Source: JAYWIG01 sp043789035 (GTDB lineage: Bacteria > Pseudomonadota > Gammaproteobacteria > Burkholderiales > Burkholderiaceae_E). From it: a stretch of 33,374 nucleotides of DNA. Each line of letters starts with the position of its first letter. Position 1 is the first letter of the stretch. The translations under genes and the position numbers were made by a program. The stretch lies in assembly GCA_043789035.1 (NCBI GenBank), contig JAYWIG010000295.1:1-33374 (forward strand), read 5' to 3'. The notes under the pieces were generated by a model, which worked only from the letters and a program-made list of their open reading frames with translations, ran no database searches and was not told the origin of the DNA. Below, one piece after another: positions 8,577 to 16,828 of this stretch.

Positions 8577-8735
8577 ATCGGCGCAGCTAGGTACTCTACA
8601 CCGCTCATTGCTTCGCGCACATAGGCGCTAGCGTTTCCGCGGGTTGGCGTATACGCCAACAATTCCCGCTACAACTCCTCCGTCCGCTGCGCGGCCTCCC
8701 CCTTGACTTCGTTCCGCAGAGTACCTCACCGATCT
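8575..8735. repeat. Palindromic intergenic element 1
   Basis: Imperfect long palindrome. The outer arms are AGATCGG (8575-8581) with CCGATCT (8729-8735), then AGGTACTCT (8589-8597) with AGAGTACCT (8718-8726). Inside is the perfect 18 bp palindrome GTTGGCGTATACGCCAAC at 8643-8660. The 61-base block 8610-8670 matches the reverse complement of 31499-31559, inside element 6, at 52 of 61 positions by eye. No coding potential is apparent. The left arm runs into the dgkA stop codon. Confidence 0.72.
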
Positions 8736-8742
8736 GATCAAT

Positions 8743-8786
8743 AACCGCTATTTTTGGTTCGGCCGATCGGCGGGCAAATAGCGGTT
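8743..8786. terminator. Hairpin between elements 1 and 2
   Basis: AACCGCTATTT at 8743-8753 pairs perfectly with AAATAGCGGTT at 8776-8786 around a 22-base loop, which itself contains the palindrome GCCGATCGGC (8762-8771). It lies between the convergent dgkA and aminotransferase genes. A bidirectional terminator role fits, with T-rich and A-rich stem ends, but no classic U-tract follows. Confidence 0.45.
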
Positions 8787-8788
8787 CA

Positions 8789-8886
8789 AAGCGAAGCGAG
8801 CTAGTGTCAATGGCGTAGCGAAGTCAAGAAGGAGCCCGAAGGGCGGATGACATGAGCGCAGCCATTGATGCTGGCTCGCTTCGCTT
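8789..8886. repeat. Palindromic intergenic element 2
   Basis: The perfect 13 bp arms AAGCGAAGCGAGC (8789-8801) and GCTCGCTTCGCTT (8874-8886) enclose a second perfect stem, TCAATGGC (8807-8814) with GCCATTGA (8861-8868). The loop, about 8818-8860, resembles the reverse complement of 8675-8715 in element 1; both have a CGAAGTCAAG block followed by GGAG. The two elements therefore look like related copies in opposite orientation. The right arm covers the stop codon of the leftward aminotransferase gene (TTA, 8885-8887). Confidence 0.72.
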
Positions 8887-10054
8887 AAGAAAGCGCGAAA
8901 AATTTCTGCATTCTAGCTACGGCTTCTTTGAGCTGACTCATCTCAGTAGCATACGACAACCGCATGTAACGGTTGGGTTCATTGGCACCGAAGTCTGCGC
9001 CGGGTACAAGAGAAACATAAGCTTCGTTTAGTAGTCGATCTGCCAATGCGCTTGTGCTATCGGTGAGGTTTTTGCAGTCGAGATAAAAGTAAAAAGCACC
9101 ATCGGGCATGGCCGGGATCTCGAAACCTAAGCGTCGCAATTCTGGTGCTAGGTAATCTCTTCTGGCTTTGAACTGGGCGGCTCTATGGTCGAAGATGGCC
9201 ATGCTTTCTTTTTCGAAACAAGCAAGCGCTGCGTGTTGAGCCAGTGTTGATGCGCAGATATATAAATTTTGGGTGAGCCTCTCGAAGGTATCGACGGCAT
9301 TTTCGGGTACCACTAACCAGCCTAGGCGCCAGCCAGTCATGTGGAAGAACTTCGAAAACGAGTTCGTGACGACCACGTCGCTTGTATGCTCCAAAATACT
9401 TCGCGGCGTTGCGTCGTAGCTTAATCCTAGGTAGATTTCATCAACGATAGAAAAACCGTTTAAGCTTTGTACTTGGTCGACAATCTTGGTGAGCTCAGCA
9501 TAGGGAATCGATGTGCCAGTGGGGTTGGCTGGTGTCGCCAGCAGCACACCGGATGCGTTCTTGCCGTCCTTATGCCAATGCTTGGTTACTAAGTCACTCG
9601 TCATTTGAAAGCGAGTATCTGCTCCAACTTTGATGGCATCAGGCAGGCCGTCGAAGGCTGCTACAAAATGCCGATTGCAGGGGTAGCTTGGGTCGGTCAT
9701 CAAGACCCTGTCGCCAGGGTTCACGAGAGCACACGATGCCAGAGATAACGCTGCCGATGCGCCCGCAGTGACGATGATTCGAGAAGGAGCTACGTCGACA
9801 TTGAATCGATCGCCATAGTATTCGGAAATCGCTTTACGCAAAGGCGCAATACCCAGCGCAGCTGTGTATTGCGTCATGCCTTTAGAAGTTGCGCTATGCA
9901 GTGCTCGGAGAACCGCATCTGGCGCAGTGAAATCAGGTTCCCCGATGCTCAAGTGAATGACTGGTTTGCCCTGCGCTTGAAGCGCTTGGGCACGTTGTAC
10001 CAGTTCCATGACTTGAAATGCAGCTACATTATTGGTTCGATTTGCAAACTGCAC
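8885..10054 (-). CDS. PLP-dependent class I/II aminotransferase
   Basis: 389 residues, the usual length for fold-type I aspartate/aromatic-type transaminases. Visible landmarks are TAGASAALSLA (cofactor phosphate loop), PANPTG (Asn177), VDEIYLGLSY (Asp205 and Tyr208), NSFSKFFHMTGWRLGW with the Schiff-base Lys235, and RLSYA near the C-terminus with the substrate arginine. The start is GTG at 10054 with AAGGA about nine bases upstream. Reaction: amino group transfer between an amino acid and a 2-oxo acid; specificity is not readable. It is the last gene of a leftward group, 10 bases after the Bug receptor gene. Its final codons lie inside the right arm of element 2. Confidence 0.88.
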   Translation of the reverse strand: MQFANRTNNVAAFQVMELVQRAQALQAQGKPVIHLSIGEPDFTAPDAVLRALHSATSKGMTQYTAALGIAPLRKAISEYYGDRFNVDVAPSRIIVTAGASAALSLASCALVNPGDRVLMTDPSYPCNRHFVAAFDGLPDAIKVGADTRFQMTSDLVTKHWHKDGKNASGVLLATPANPTGTSIPYAELTKIVDQVQSLNGFSIVDEIYLGLSYDATPRSILEHTSDVVVTNSFSKFFHMTGWRLGWLVVPENAVDTFERLTQNLYICASTLAQHAALACFEKESMAIFDHRAAQFKARRDYLAPELRRLGFEIPAMPDGAFYFYLDCKNLTDSTSALADRLLNEAYVSLVPGADFGANEPNRYMRLSYATEMSQLKEAVARMQKFFALS

Positions 10055-10064
10055 TCAAGGTTCC

Positions 10065-11063
10065 TTATTCCGCTTTGATGTTAAGTTCCTTAGCCATCTT
10101 AGCGTACTTAGCTAGCTCGGTTTTTACAAAAGCAGAAAACTCATCTTGGTTTTTAGGGCCGACTTGAATAACGCCTTGGGGTTCGAGTTTTTGGCGTATC
10201 GCTGGGTCGTCCAAGGTTTTCTTTAATGCATCAACTAGCTTAGCAGTGACATCTTTGGGCATATTTTTTGGCCCCATCACAGAGTACCAGTTGGTAACGT
10301 CGAAACCTTTGATGCCAACTTCTTCAAAAGTCGGTACATTCGGTAGCTGTGGCATACGTTCTTTGGTTGAAATAGCAAGTGCTCTGAGCTTGCCGCTCTT
10401 GGCATGTTCGAGTACCGGTGGCATCGTGTCAAAATTCATGCTGACTTGGCCGGCTAACAAATCGACAACCGCTTGGCCACTTCCTTTGTATGGAATATGG
10501 GTCATATCGATTTTGGTTGTTATGCCAAATAGTGCTCCAGCAAAATGCTGTGAGCTACCGATACCGGATGAAGCATAAGTCAGTACTCCCGGTGTTTTCT
10601 TAGCAAGCCCCACTAGCTCATCGACTGTCTTGGCAGCAACTGATGGGTGTACGACTAATACGTTTGGTACATAACCAATGTAATGAATTGCTGTGAAATC
10701 ATTGGCCGGGTCATATGGCACTTTGGTAAGCACGGCAGGGGCCATAGCGTTCGAAATGGCATGTCCCATCAATAAGGTGTAGCCATCACCGGGCGCTTTC
10801 GCAACTGCATCTGCACCGATGGTGCCAGAAGCGCCTGCGCGATTTTCAACCACCACTTGTTGCCCTAGAATTTCGCTTAAGCGAGGTGCCATCGCGCGAG
10901 CTATGATGTCTGTACCGCCGCCAGGAGCGAAACCGACGACTAGCCTAATTGGTTTATTAGGGTAGGCTTGGGCGATGGCGCTGCTCGAAAGCATCGGTAT
11001 TGCCGTTGCCGCGCAAAGCGCAAGTACAGTTTTAGCTAACTTCGTTAGTGATGGTCTTTTCAT
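10065..11063 (-). CDS. Bug-family tripartite tricarboxylate transporter receptor
   Basis: 332 residues, full length. The signal peptide has a basic start, then LALCAATAIPMLSSSAIAQA, with cleavage just before YPNKPIRLVV, the canonical opening of mature Bug proteins. The two ligand-side loops are present: GFAPGGGTDIIAR and VENRAGASGTIGAD, then IPYKGSGQAVVDLLAGQVSM. A good CAGGAG precedes the start. Known role: periplasmic capture of small carboxylates. No TctA or TctB gene lies nearby, so it either feeds a transporter encoded elsewhere or acts as a sensor. It sits between two aminotransferase genes, so an amino or oxo acid ligand is a plausible inference. Confidence 0.92.
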   Translation of the reverse strand: MKRPSLTKLAKTVLALCAATAIPMLSSSAIAQAYPNKPIRLVVGFAPGGGTDIIARAMAPRLSEILGQQVVVENRAGASGTIGADAVAKAPGDGYTLLMGHAISNAMAPAVLTKVPYDPANDFTAIHYIGYVPNVLVVHPSVAAKTVDELVGLAKKTPGVLTYASSGIGSSQHFAGALFGITTKIDMTHIPYKGSGQAVVDLLAGQVSMNFDTMPPVLEHAKSGKLRALAISTKERMPQLPNVPTFEEVGIKGFDVTNWYSVMGPKNMPKDVTAKLVDALKKTLDDPAIRQKLEPQGVIQVGPKNQDEFSAFVKTELAKYAKMAKELNIKAE

Positions 11064-11084
11064 GGTGTCTCCTGAGTTATTCTT

Positions 11085-12317
11085 TTAAGCTGCTTTTAAA
11101 GCCGCATTAGTTTGTGCGCCGGGTGCGGTATTCGCTAAGTGCTCCATCGCCGCCAAGACGCCACCTTTTTGATGCGGCACTTTGGCTAGCCCAAGCGCCA
11201 TTTCAACGCCACTCAATGTTGCCATTAAAGTGAGGTCGTTAAAGTCACCAAGGTGTCCGATACGGAACACTTTACCAGCTACCTTGGACAAGCCTTGGCC
11301 GAGAGACATATTAAAGTTCTCAAGTGCTACTTTGCGGAAAACATCGGCCGAGTGGCCATCGGGCATCATCAGCGCGGTGAGCACCGGGCTGTGCTCGCTA
11401 TCGTTTTTGCAAAGCACTTCTAAGCCCCATGCTTTTGCCGCTGCACGAGTTGCCATGCTGTGACGTTTGTGGCGCGCAAATACCGCTGGTAATGTTTCTT
11501 CGTGCAACATCGCAATGGCTTCGTGTAAACCGTAGAGCAGGTTGGTCGACGGCGTGGAAGGAAAGAAGCCATTGGCATTGGCGGTAATCATTTCATTCCA
11601 TTCCCAATAAGCTCGCGGCAACTTCGCCGTTTTGGTCGCTTGTAGGGCTTTTGCGCTCACAGCATTAAAACCGAGACCCGGAGGCAGCATCATACCTTTT
11701 TGTGAACCACTCACAGTGACGTCTACGCCCCACTCGTCGTGGCGATAATCTGCTGACCCTAGCCCTGAGATGGTGTCCACCATTAACAAAGCAGGGTGTT
11801 TCGCATGATCGATTGCGTGGCGAACGCTAAGAATATTACTGGTGACGCCCGTCGATGTTTCATTGTGCACGACGCACACTGCTTTAATCGAGTGATCCGT
11901 ATCGGCCGTTAAGCGGGCCTCGATCTTGGAGGCATCAACGCCATGACGCCAATCGCCTTCAATCACTTCGGTAACGAGACCTAACTTTTCAGCTAACTTT
12001 TTCCATAAAGTTGAAAAATGACCTGTTTCGTACATCAATACCTTGTCGCCAGCTGACAGTGTGTTACAAAGCGCCGCTTCCCAAGCACCCGTACCAGAAG
12101 AGGGGTAGATGATGACATATGACGATGTTTTGAAGATGGTTTTGATGCCAGACAGTACTGACTTGCCTAATTGCTGAAACTCAGGGCCTCGATGGTCAAT
12201 CGTCGGGTAATCCATCGCTCGCAAAATTCTGTCGGGTACGGTGCTAGGGCCGGGGATTTGCAAGAAATGGCGGCCGCTTTTGTGAGAGTTAAGCGCTAAA
12301 CCATTGGCGAGTTTCAT
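11085..12317 (-). CDS. Class V aminotransferase, alanine/serine-glyoxylate type
   Basis: 410 residues from ATG 12317, which has AAGGAG directly upstream. The frame stays open to 12341, but that would place the start at the edge of the operator. Motifs: FLQIPGPSTVPDRILRAM at the start, SSGTGAWEAALCNTL (cofactor phosphate loop), VHNETSTGV, LLMVDTISGLGSADY (cofactor aspartate), and VSGSQKGMMLPPGLGF with the Schiff-base lysine near residue 207. Known family reaction: glyoxylate + alanine or serine to glycine + oxo acid. It is the first gene of the leftward group and is divergent from ridA. Its promoter region carries a GTATAC operator 24 bases upstream of the ATG. Confidence 0.87.
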   Translation of the reverse strand: MKLANGLALNSHKSGRHFLQIPGPSTVPDRILRAMDYPTIDHRGPEFQQLGKSVLSGIKTIFKTSSYVIIYPSSGTGAWEAALCNTLSAGDKVLMYETGHFSTLWKKLAEKLGLVTEVIEGDWRHGVDASKIEARLTADTDHSIKAVCVVHNETSTGVTSNILSVRHAIDHAKHPALLMVDTISGLGSADYRHDEWGVDVTVSGSQKGMMLPPGLGFNAVSAKALQATKTAKLPRAYWEWNEMITANANGFFPSTPSTNLLYGLHEAIAMLHEETLPAVFARHKRHSMATRAAAKAWGLEVLCKNDSEHSPVLTALMMPDGHSADVFRKVALENFNMSLGQGLSKVAGKVFRIGHLGDFNDLTLMATLSGVEMALGLAKVPHQKGGVLAAMEHLANTAPGAQTNAALKAA

Positions 12318-12341
12318 AAATTTCTCCTTAAGTTGACGCAT

Positions 12342-12353
12342 TTTGTATACAAA
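12342..12353. promoter_or_regulatory. GntR-type operator, aminotransferase side
   Basis: Perfect palindrome TTTGTATACAAA, 24 bases upstream of the leftward aminotransferase ATG. It fits the FadR/FCD-class GntR pattern (GT-N-AC half sites flanked by T and A). Its centre is 73 bp from the matching site at 12414-12427, about seven helical turns, so a looped or cooperative repressor complex is possible. Confidence 0.68.
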
Positions 12354-12413
12354 TTAATGTTGTGTCAATATGGTTCTAAGGTTGTTTTTCCCAAAAAAAC
12401 TACCTAAAATGTG

Positions 12414-12427
12414 TTTTGTATACAAAA
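12414..12427. promoter_or_regulatory. GntR-type operator, ridA side
   Basis: Perfect palindrome TTTTGTATACAAAA, 25 bases upstream of the ridA ATG. It shares a 12-base core with the site at 12342-12353. The gntR gene is the second gene of the transcript starting here, so autoregulation is the simple reading. This is inferred from placement and from known FCD-GntR operator shape. Confidence 0.68.
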
Positions 12428-12452
12428 TTTGGCCTATATGTAAGGTGTGACC

Positions 12453-12914
12453 ATGAGTTTAGTTGAAGAGCGGTTGAGTAGCTTCGGTTTCGTGCTTCCG
12501 CCAGTTGTTAAAACCAGCGGGCTATTTGTGCCGTATGTGGTGTCAGGCTCGATGATTTTTTTGTCAGGCAAGGGTGCGCCGGTAAGGCCTGCTACGGAAT
12601 TGGTTCCTAAAGTCGGTGCTGAAGTCTCGGTGGAGCAGGCGCAACAGTATGCGCAAGAGGTTGCTCTTTATTTAATTGCGCTCATGAAAGAGGCTGTGGG
12701 CGATTTAGATCGCATTCAGCGCATTGTGAAGTTGCTTGGCATGGTTAACGCAGTGCCAAATTTTATGCAACACACTGAGGTGATTAACGGATGTTCTGAC
12801 GTATTTGTGAAAGCCTTTGGCGAACGCGGGCAGCATGCGCGTTCCGCAGTCGGTATGGCTTCGCTACCCAAAGGGTTTGCGGTTGAAATTGAAGCGATCG
12901 TTGAGTTTGTATGA
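12453..12914 (+). CDS. RidA family (YjgF/YER057c) protein
   Basis: 153 residues from ATG 12453 (TAAGG upstream); the GTG at 12447 is less likely. Family features are VSGSMIFLSGKGAP near the start, EVALYLIALMKEAVGDLDRI, and the signature C-terminal block GQHARSAVGMASLPKGFAVEIEAI, which contains the conserved arginine that binds the carboxylate. It resembles the longer RidA subgroup often seen in catabolic clusters. Known role: hydrolysis of reactive enamine/imine intermediates released by PLP enzymes. That fits the two aminotransferases encoded next door. It overlaps gntR by four bases (ATGA). Confidence 0.85.
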   Translation: MSLVEERLSSFGFVLPPVVKTSGLFVPYVVSGSMIFLSGKGAPVRPATELVPKVGAEVSVEQAQQYAQEVALYLIALMKEAVGDLDRIQRIVKLLGMVNAVPNFMQHTEVINGCSDVFVKAFGERGQHARSAVGMASLPKGFAVEIEAIVEFV

Positions 12915-13642
12915 ATGCGTTTACTGACATAAATTTAGCCGACATCAATGTGGCAAATTCTGCGTTGCAAGACGCAGGCATCGCTCGCAAAGCTTTGCAT
13001 GAAGAAGTGGCTGATCGATTGCGCGTATTGATTATGCAAGGCGATCTGCAGCCGGGTGAGCGTTTAAATGAACGAGTGCTATGTGAGCGTTTGAATGTAT
13101 CGCGCACGCCCATGCGTGAGGCGATGAAGGTGCTTGCTACGGAGAAGCTCGTGGAGTTAAGCCCACATCGTGGCGCAACCGTTGTAAAGCTTTCAGCCCG
13201 CGACGTGATGCAGCTCTTCGAGGTGATGGCTTCGCTTGAAGGGTTATCAGGTGAACTAGCTGCTCGGCATCATACAAAGCAACAGCTTGATGAAATCCGC
13301 GCCCTTCATTTCGAAATGTTGGCTGCGCATTCTCGGCGCGATTTGCCAAATTATTATCGATTGAACAAGAGTATTCACGAAGCGATTAACCTTTGTGCCG
13401 GTAATGACGTGTTAGTTGATACCTATCGGTCAGTTAACACCCGAATTCAACACTTACGCTTTAAGTCGAATTTTGTTCAACAAAAATGGGATCAAGCGGT
13501 GAAAGAGCATGAAGTAATGTTGAAAGCATTGACTGAACGAGACGAGAGAACTATGCGTGCGCTTTTAGAGCAGCATCTTCTGAACAAAAGAGATGCCGTG
13601 ATTGAAGGCATCAAGAACCAACAACAAAATATTACGGCTTGA
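12911..13642 (+). CDS. GntR-family regulator with FCD ligand domain
   Basis: 243 residues. The winged HTH is at about 30-95: HEEVADRLRVLIMQGDLQPG, then RLNERVLCERLNVSRTPMRE and LVELSPHRGATVV. The all-helical FCD domain follows, with ELAARHH, HEAINLCAGNDVLVDTYR and VKEHEVMLKAL supplying the Asp/His metal-ligand pattern of that domain. Known role: a repressor relieved by a small carboxylate or amino acid. The ATG overlaps the ridA stop, so the two are translationally coupled. It is the obvious candidate to bind the paired GTATAC sites at 12342 and 12414 and to control both divergent operons. Confidence 0.9.
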   Translation: MNAFTDINLADINVANSALQDAGIARKALHEEVADRLRVLIMQGDLQPGERLNERVLCERLNVSRTPMREAMKVLATEKLVELSPHRGATVVKLSARDVMQLFEVMASLEGLSGELAARHHTKQQLDEIRALHFEMLAAHSRRDLPNYYRLNKSIHEAINLCAGNDVLVDTYRSVNTRIQHLRFKSNFVQQKWDQAVKEHEVMLKALTERDERTMRALLEQHLLNKRDAVIEGIKNQQQNITA

Positions 13643-13666
13643 ACAAACACTTATGAACGCAGCACT

Positions 13667-16600
13667 ATGAACGCCAACACGCCCGCCCATTTACTGGCAT
13701 CCCCGGCCATCGAGCGTACCCGATTAGGCGCGCGCCTCAAGCGCACCATCCAGGGCGAGGTGCTGTTTGATGCAGCCTCGCGTGGCCGCTATGCAACAGA
13801 TGCGTCGATTTATCAGATCGACCCGGTTGGCGTGGTCGTGCCCAAAGACGAGGCCGATGTTTTGGCGGTCATGGATTTAGCTAACGAAATGAAAGTGCCG
13901 ATCTTGGCGCGAGGCGCAGGCACTAGTCAGTGTGGCCAAACCGTGGGCGAAGCTTTGGTAATCGATAACTCGAAGTATATGAATAAAGTACTTGAGTTTA
14001 ATAAAGAACAAGCCACGGTGGTGGTGCAGCCAGGAATGGTGCTCGATCATTTAAATGCCTATTTAAAGCCGCATGGCTTGTGGTTCCCGGTTGATGTGTC
14101 GACGGCTGCGCAATGTACGATTGGAGGTATGGCGGGCAATAACTCTTGTGGGTCTCGTTCACTCGCTTACGGCAACATGGTGCATAACGTGTTTGGTATC
14201 GACGCGGTATTGGCCGATGGTACACAGGAGTTTTTTGGAGCTTTTGGCGCGTCAGCAACTCGGCCGATGAGTTCGACAAGAACCGGCAGTTTGGTTTCTC
14301 GATTGTTTGAGATTGCCGAGCGTGAAAAATCTGAGATGACTAGGCTCTGGCCAAAAGTACTGCGTCGGGTAGGGGGCTATAACTTAGATGTATTTCATCC
14401 ACAATCCGAACGCCCCTACACTTCGGATAACTCAGTCAATCTCGCACAATTATTGGTCGGTTCTGAAGGCACATTGGCTTATTTCAAGCGCTTGCATTTG
14501 AAACTTTCTCCTCTACCTAAAGCGAAGGTATTAGGGGTGGTGAACTTCACTTCGTTTTATAAAGCGATGGATAGCGCCCAGCACATCGTGAAACTTGGGC
14601 CCGTTGCCGTTGAGCTCGTTGATCGAACGATGATTGAGCTTGCAAGAAGTAACCCGGTATTCGTGTCGACAATTAATAAGGCGCTGATCGAGACAGATAC
14701 GCCACAAGGCAAACAGTTGCCAGAAGCGATTTTGCTGGTTGAGTTCGCCGGTGAAAATAAGGCGGAGTTACTTCACAGGCTCAAAGGCTTAGTCGATTTG
14801 ATGGGCGATTTAGGCTTGCCGAATACCGTTGTTGAGATGGCCCATGAGCGCGAGCAAAAAGAATTGTGGGAAGTTCGCAAGGCTGGTTTGAATATTATGA
14901 TGTCGCTCAAGGGCGATGGTAAACCGGTAAGCTTTATTGAGGATTGCGCCGTTCCGCTGATCCATCTTGCCGAATACACGCAAGGTTTAACCGACGTGTT
15001 TGCTAAGTACGGCTCGCGCGGCACTTGGTATGCCCACGCATCGGTAGGTACTTTGCATGTGCGACCGATTCTTGATATGCGCCGCGCCGGCAACGAAGGT
15101 GGTGCTCACAAGATGCGGCAAATGGCCGAAGAAGCGGCAGAGCTAGTGCGCAAGTACAAAGGCGCATTCTCTGGCGAACATGGCGATGGTTTGGTGCGTA
15201 GCGAGTGGGTAAGCTGGCAGTTTGGGCCGCGCTTGGTAAAAGCGTTTGAAGAAGTCAAAGATCTTTTCGATCCCGCCGGGTTAATGAACCCGGGCAAGAT
15301 TGTTCGTGCCTCGAAAATGGATGACGCGAGATTATTTCGATTCAAACCAGGCTATAGCGCAAAGCCATTGCAAACCGCATTGGATTGGTCTGCTTGGAAT
15401 GTGCAAGCAGATCCTGTGACAGAGGTAACCACGGCACCAGGAACGGGTGGCGACCCAGCATTAGGCTTTGCAAAAGCCGTTGAGATGTGTAACAACAACG
15501 GGCATTGCAGAAAATTTGATGCTGGCACGATGTGCCCGAGTTATCGAGTTACAAAAGATGAGCAGAGCGTCACACGAGGCCGAGCCAACACGCTACGTTT
15601 GGCCTTGTCGGGTCAACTAGGCGCTGATGGCGTTGCCTCAGAAGCGGTGCATCAAGCGCTTGAGTTGTGTGTGGGTTGCAAGGGCTGTAAGCGTGATTGC
15701 CCGACCGGTGTCGATATGGCGAAGATGAAAGTAGAGGCTCTTTATCATTACAACAAGAAAAATGGCCTGAGTTTGAAAGACAAGTTAGTGGCCAATCTAC
15801 CTCACTACGCTGGCCTTGCAGCGCGCCTTCCTATATTGGCAAATTTACGTAATCGAGTGCCGGTACTCGCCAAATTGATGGAGCGTTACACAGGCTTTTC
15901 TGCGAAACGTCAAATGCCCGAATTTACTGGCAAACCGTTTACCGAGCAGTTTGAGGTTGTGTTACCGAAAGTAAACCAAACCGAAGTGATTCTTTGGGCC
16001 GACACCTTTAACAACTACTTCGAAAACGAAAATTTGTTAGCCGCTCATAAAGTGCTTATGGCTGCGGGCTATGCTGTTTTGCTAGCGCGGGCTACGGACA
16101 ACCCAGAACGGCCTTTGTGTTGCGGTCGTACGTTCTTGGCCGCAGGCTTGGTCGACGAAGCAAAGCTAGAGGCCAAACGAACGCTGGCGGCATTGTTGCC
16201 GGCGCTGCGTGACGGTGCCTATGTGGTCGGCTTAGAGCCTTCTTGTTTACTCACCATGCGTGATGAGTTTTTAGTTATGGGTTTAGGAGAGGAGGCTGAG
16301 CTACTCGCCGGTCGAGCGCTGCTGCTCGAAGAGTTTTTAGCCAGCCAGCAAGCCCTAGGTAAATTGAAGTTAGCGCTAAAACCAATTGCCGCAAAGAAAG
16401 CATTGCTGCATGGCCACTGCCATCAAAAAGCCTTCGATGCTGTCAAGCCCATCGAACAAGTTTTAAAACTCATTCCCGAACTTGAAGTCAGTACGATTGA
16501 AAGTAGCTGTTGCGGTATGGCGGGTAGCTTTGGTTATGAGGCTAAGCATCAGGTGGTATCCAGGCAAATGGCTGAGCTAACCCTTTTACCGGCGATACGT

Positions 16601-16732
16601 AACAGCGACAAAGCTGCGCTGATTGTGGCCGATGGCACCAGCTGTAGGCACCAGATTAGTGATTTGCTCAATGATGGTACGAATCGGCAGCCGATACATG
16701 TGGCAAGAGTGTTGGCGATGGCTTTGGCATAA
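13667..16732 (+). CDS. FAD-binding and Fe-S D-2-hydroxyacid dehydrogenase (YdiJ/D-2-hydroxyglutarate type)
   Basis: 1021 residues, a three-part fusion. The N-terminal FAD-binding-4 domain has ILARGAGTSQCGQTVGEALV and GGMAGNNSCGSRSLAYGN. Next is a FAD-oxidase C-terminal domain ending near GEHGDGLVRSEW and FDPAGLMNPGKIV. Two cysteine clusters for 4Fe-4S centres follow, around CNNNGHC (Cys608) with MCPSY, and CVGCKGCKRDCP (Cys668-678). Last are two CCG domains (CCGRTF, SSCCGMAGSF) like the heterodisulfide reductase/GlcF family. Known relatives oxidise D-2-hydroxyglutarate or D-lactate, passing electrons to the quinone pool or a flavoprotein. It follows gntR by 24 bases with no strong ribosome binding site. 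Substrate here is unproven. Confidence 0.88.
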   Translation: MNANTPAHLLASPAIERTRLGARLKRTIQGEVLFDAASRGRYATDASIYQIDPVGVVVPKDEADVLAVMDLANEMKVPILARGAGTSQCGQTVGEALVIDNSKYMNKVLEFNKEQATVVVQPGMVLDHLNAYLKPHGLWFPVDVSTAAQCTIGGMAGNNSCGSRSLAYGNMVHNVFGIDAVLADGTQEFFGAFGASATRPMSSTRTGSLVSRLFEIAEREKSEMTRLWPKVLRRVGGYNLDVFHPQSERPYTSDNSVNLAQLLVGSEGTLAYFKRLHLKLSPLPKAKVLGVVNFTSFYKAMDSAQHIVKLGPVAVELVDRTMIELARSNPVFVSTINKALIETDTPQGKQLPEAILLVEFAGENKAELLHRLKGLVDLMGDLGLPNTVVEMAHEREQKELWEVRKAGLNIMMSLKGDGKPVSFIEDCAVPLIHLAEYTQGLTDVFAKYGSRGTWYAHASVGTLHVRPILDMRRAGNEGGAHKMRQMAEEAAELVRKYKGAFSGEHGDGLVRSEWVSWQFGPRLVKAFEEVKDLFDPAGLMNPGKIVRASKMDDARLFRFKPGYSAKPLQTALDWSAWNVQADPVTEVTTAPGTGGDPALGFAKAVEMCNNNGHCRKFDAGTMCPSYRVTKDEQSVTRGRANTLRLALSGQLGADGVASEAVHQALELCVGCKGCKRDCPTGVDMAKMKVEALYHYNKKNGLSLKDKLVANLPHYAGLAARLPILANLRNRVPVLAKLMERYTGFSAKRQMPEFTGKPFTEQFEVVLPKVNQTEVILWADTFNNYFENENLLAAHKVLMAAGYAVLLARATDNPERPLCCGRTFLAAGLVDEAKLEAKRTLAALLPALRDGAYVVGLEPSCLLTMRDEFLVMGLGEEAELLAGRALLLEEFLASQQALGKLKLALKPIAAKKALLHGHCHQKAFDAVKPIEQVLKLIPELEVSTIESSCCGMAGSFGYEAKHQVVSRQMAELTLLPAIRNSDKAALIVADGTSCRHQISDLLNDGTNRQPIHVARVLAMALA

Positions 16733-16828
16733 ACGACGTATCCATCACTTTTTGTCATAAGTGCTTTCCGAAGGTTGTAAGCTTATGCATTGTCATTAGC
16801 ATGACTTTTTTTGTCGCATAATGCTGCG

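Noticed and set aside
8643..8660. GTTGGCGTATACGCCAAC shares the GTATAC centre of the proposed GntR operators.
   Set aside because: Flanking bases differ from TTTGTATACAAA, it lies at the 3' ends of genes, and its related copy at 31510-31525 has GCATGC at the centre. It belongs to the palindromic element family.
13651..13676. Direct repeat TATGAACGC upstream of the dehydrogenase start as a duplicated start site.
   Set aside because: The first ATG runs into a stop after five codons, and the repeat is too short to interpret.
16785..16822. TTGTCA and CATAAT upstream of maeB as a promoter.
   Set aside because: Spacing of 21 bases is too long for a sigma-70 promoter, and no better pair is evident.
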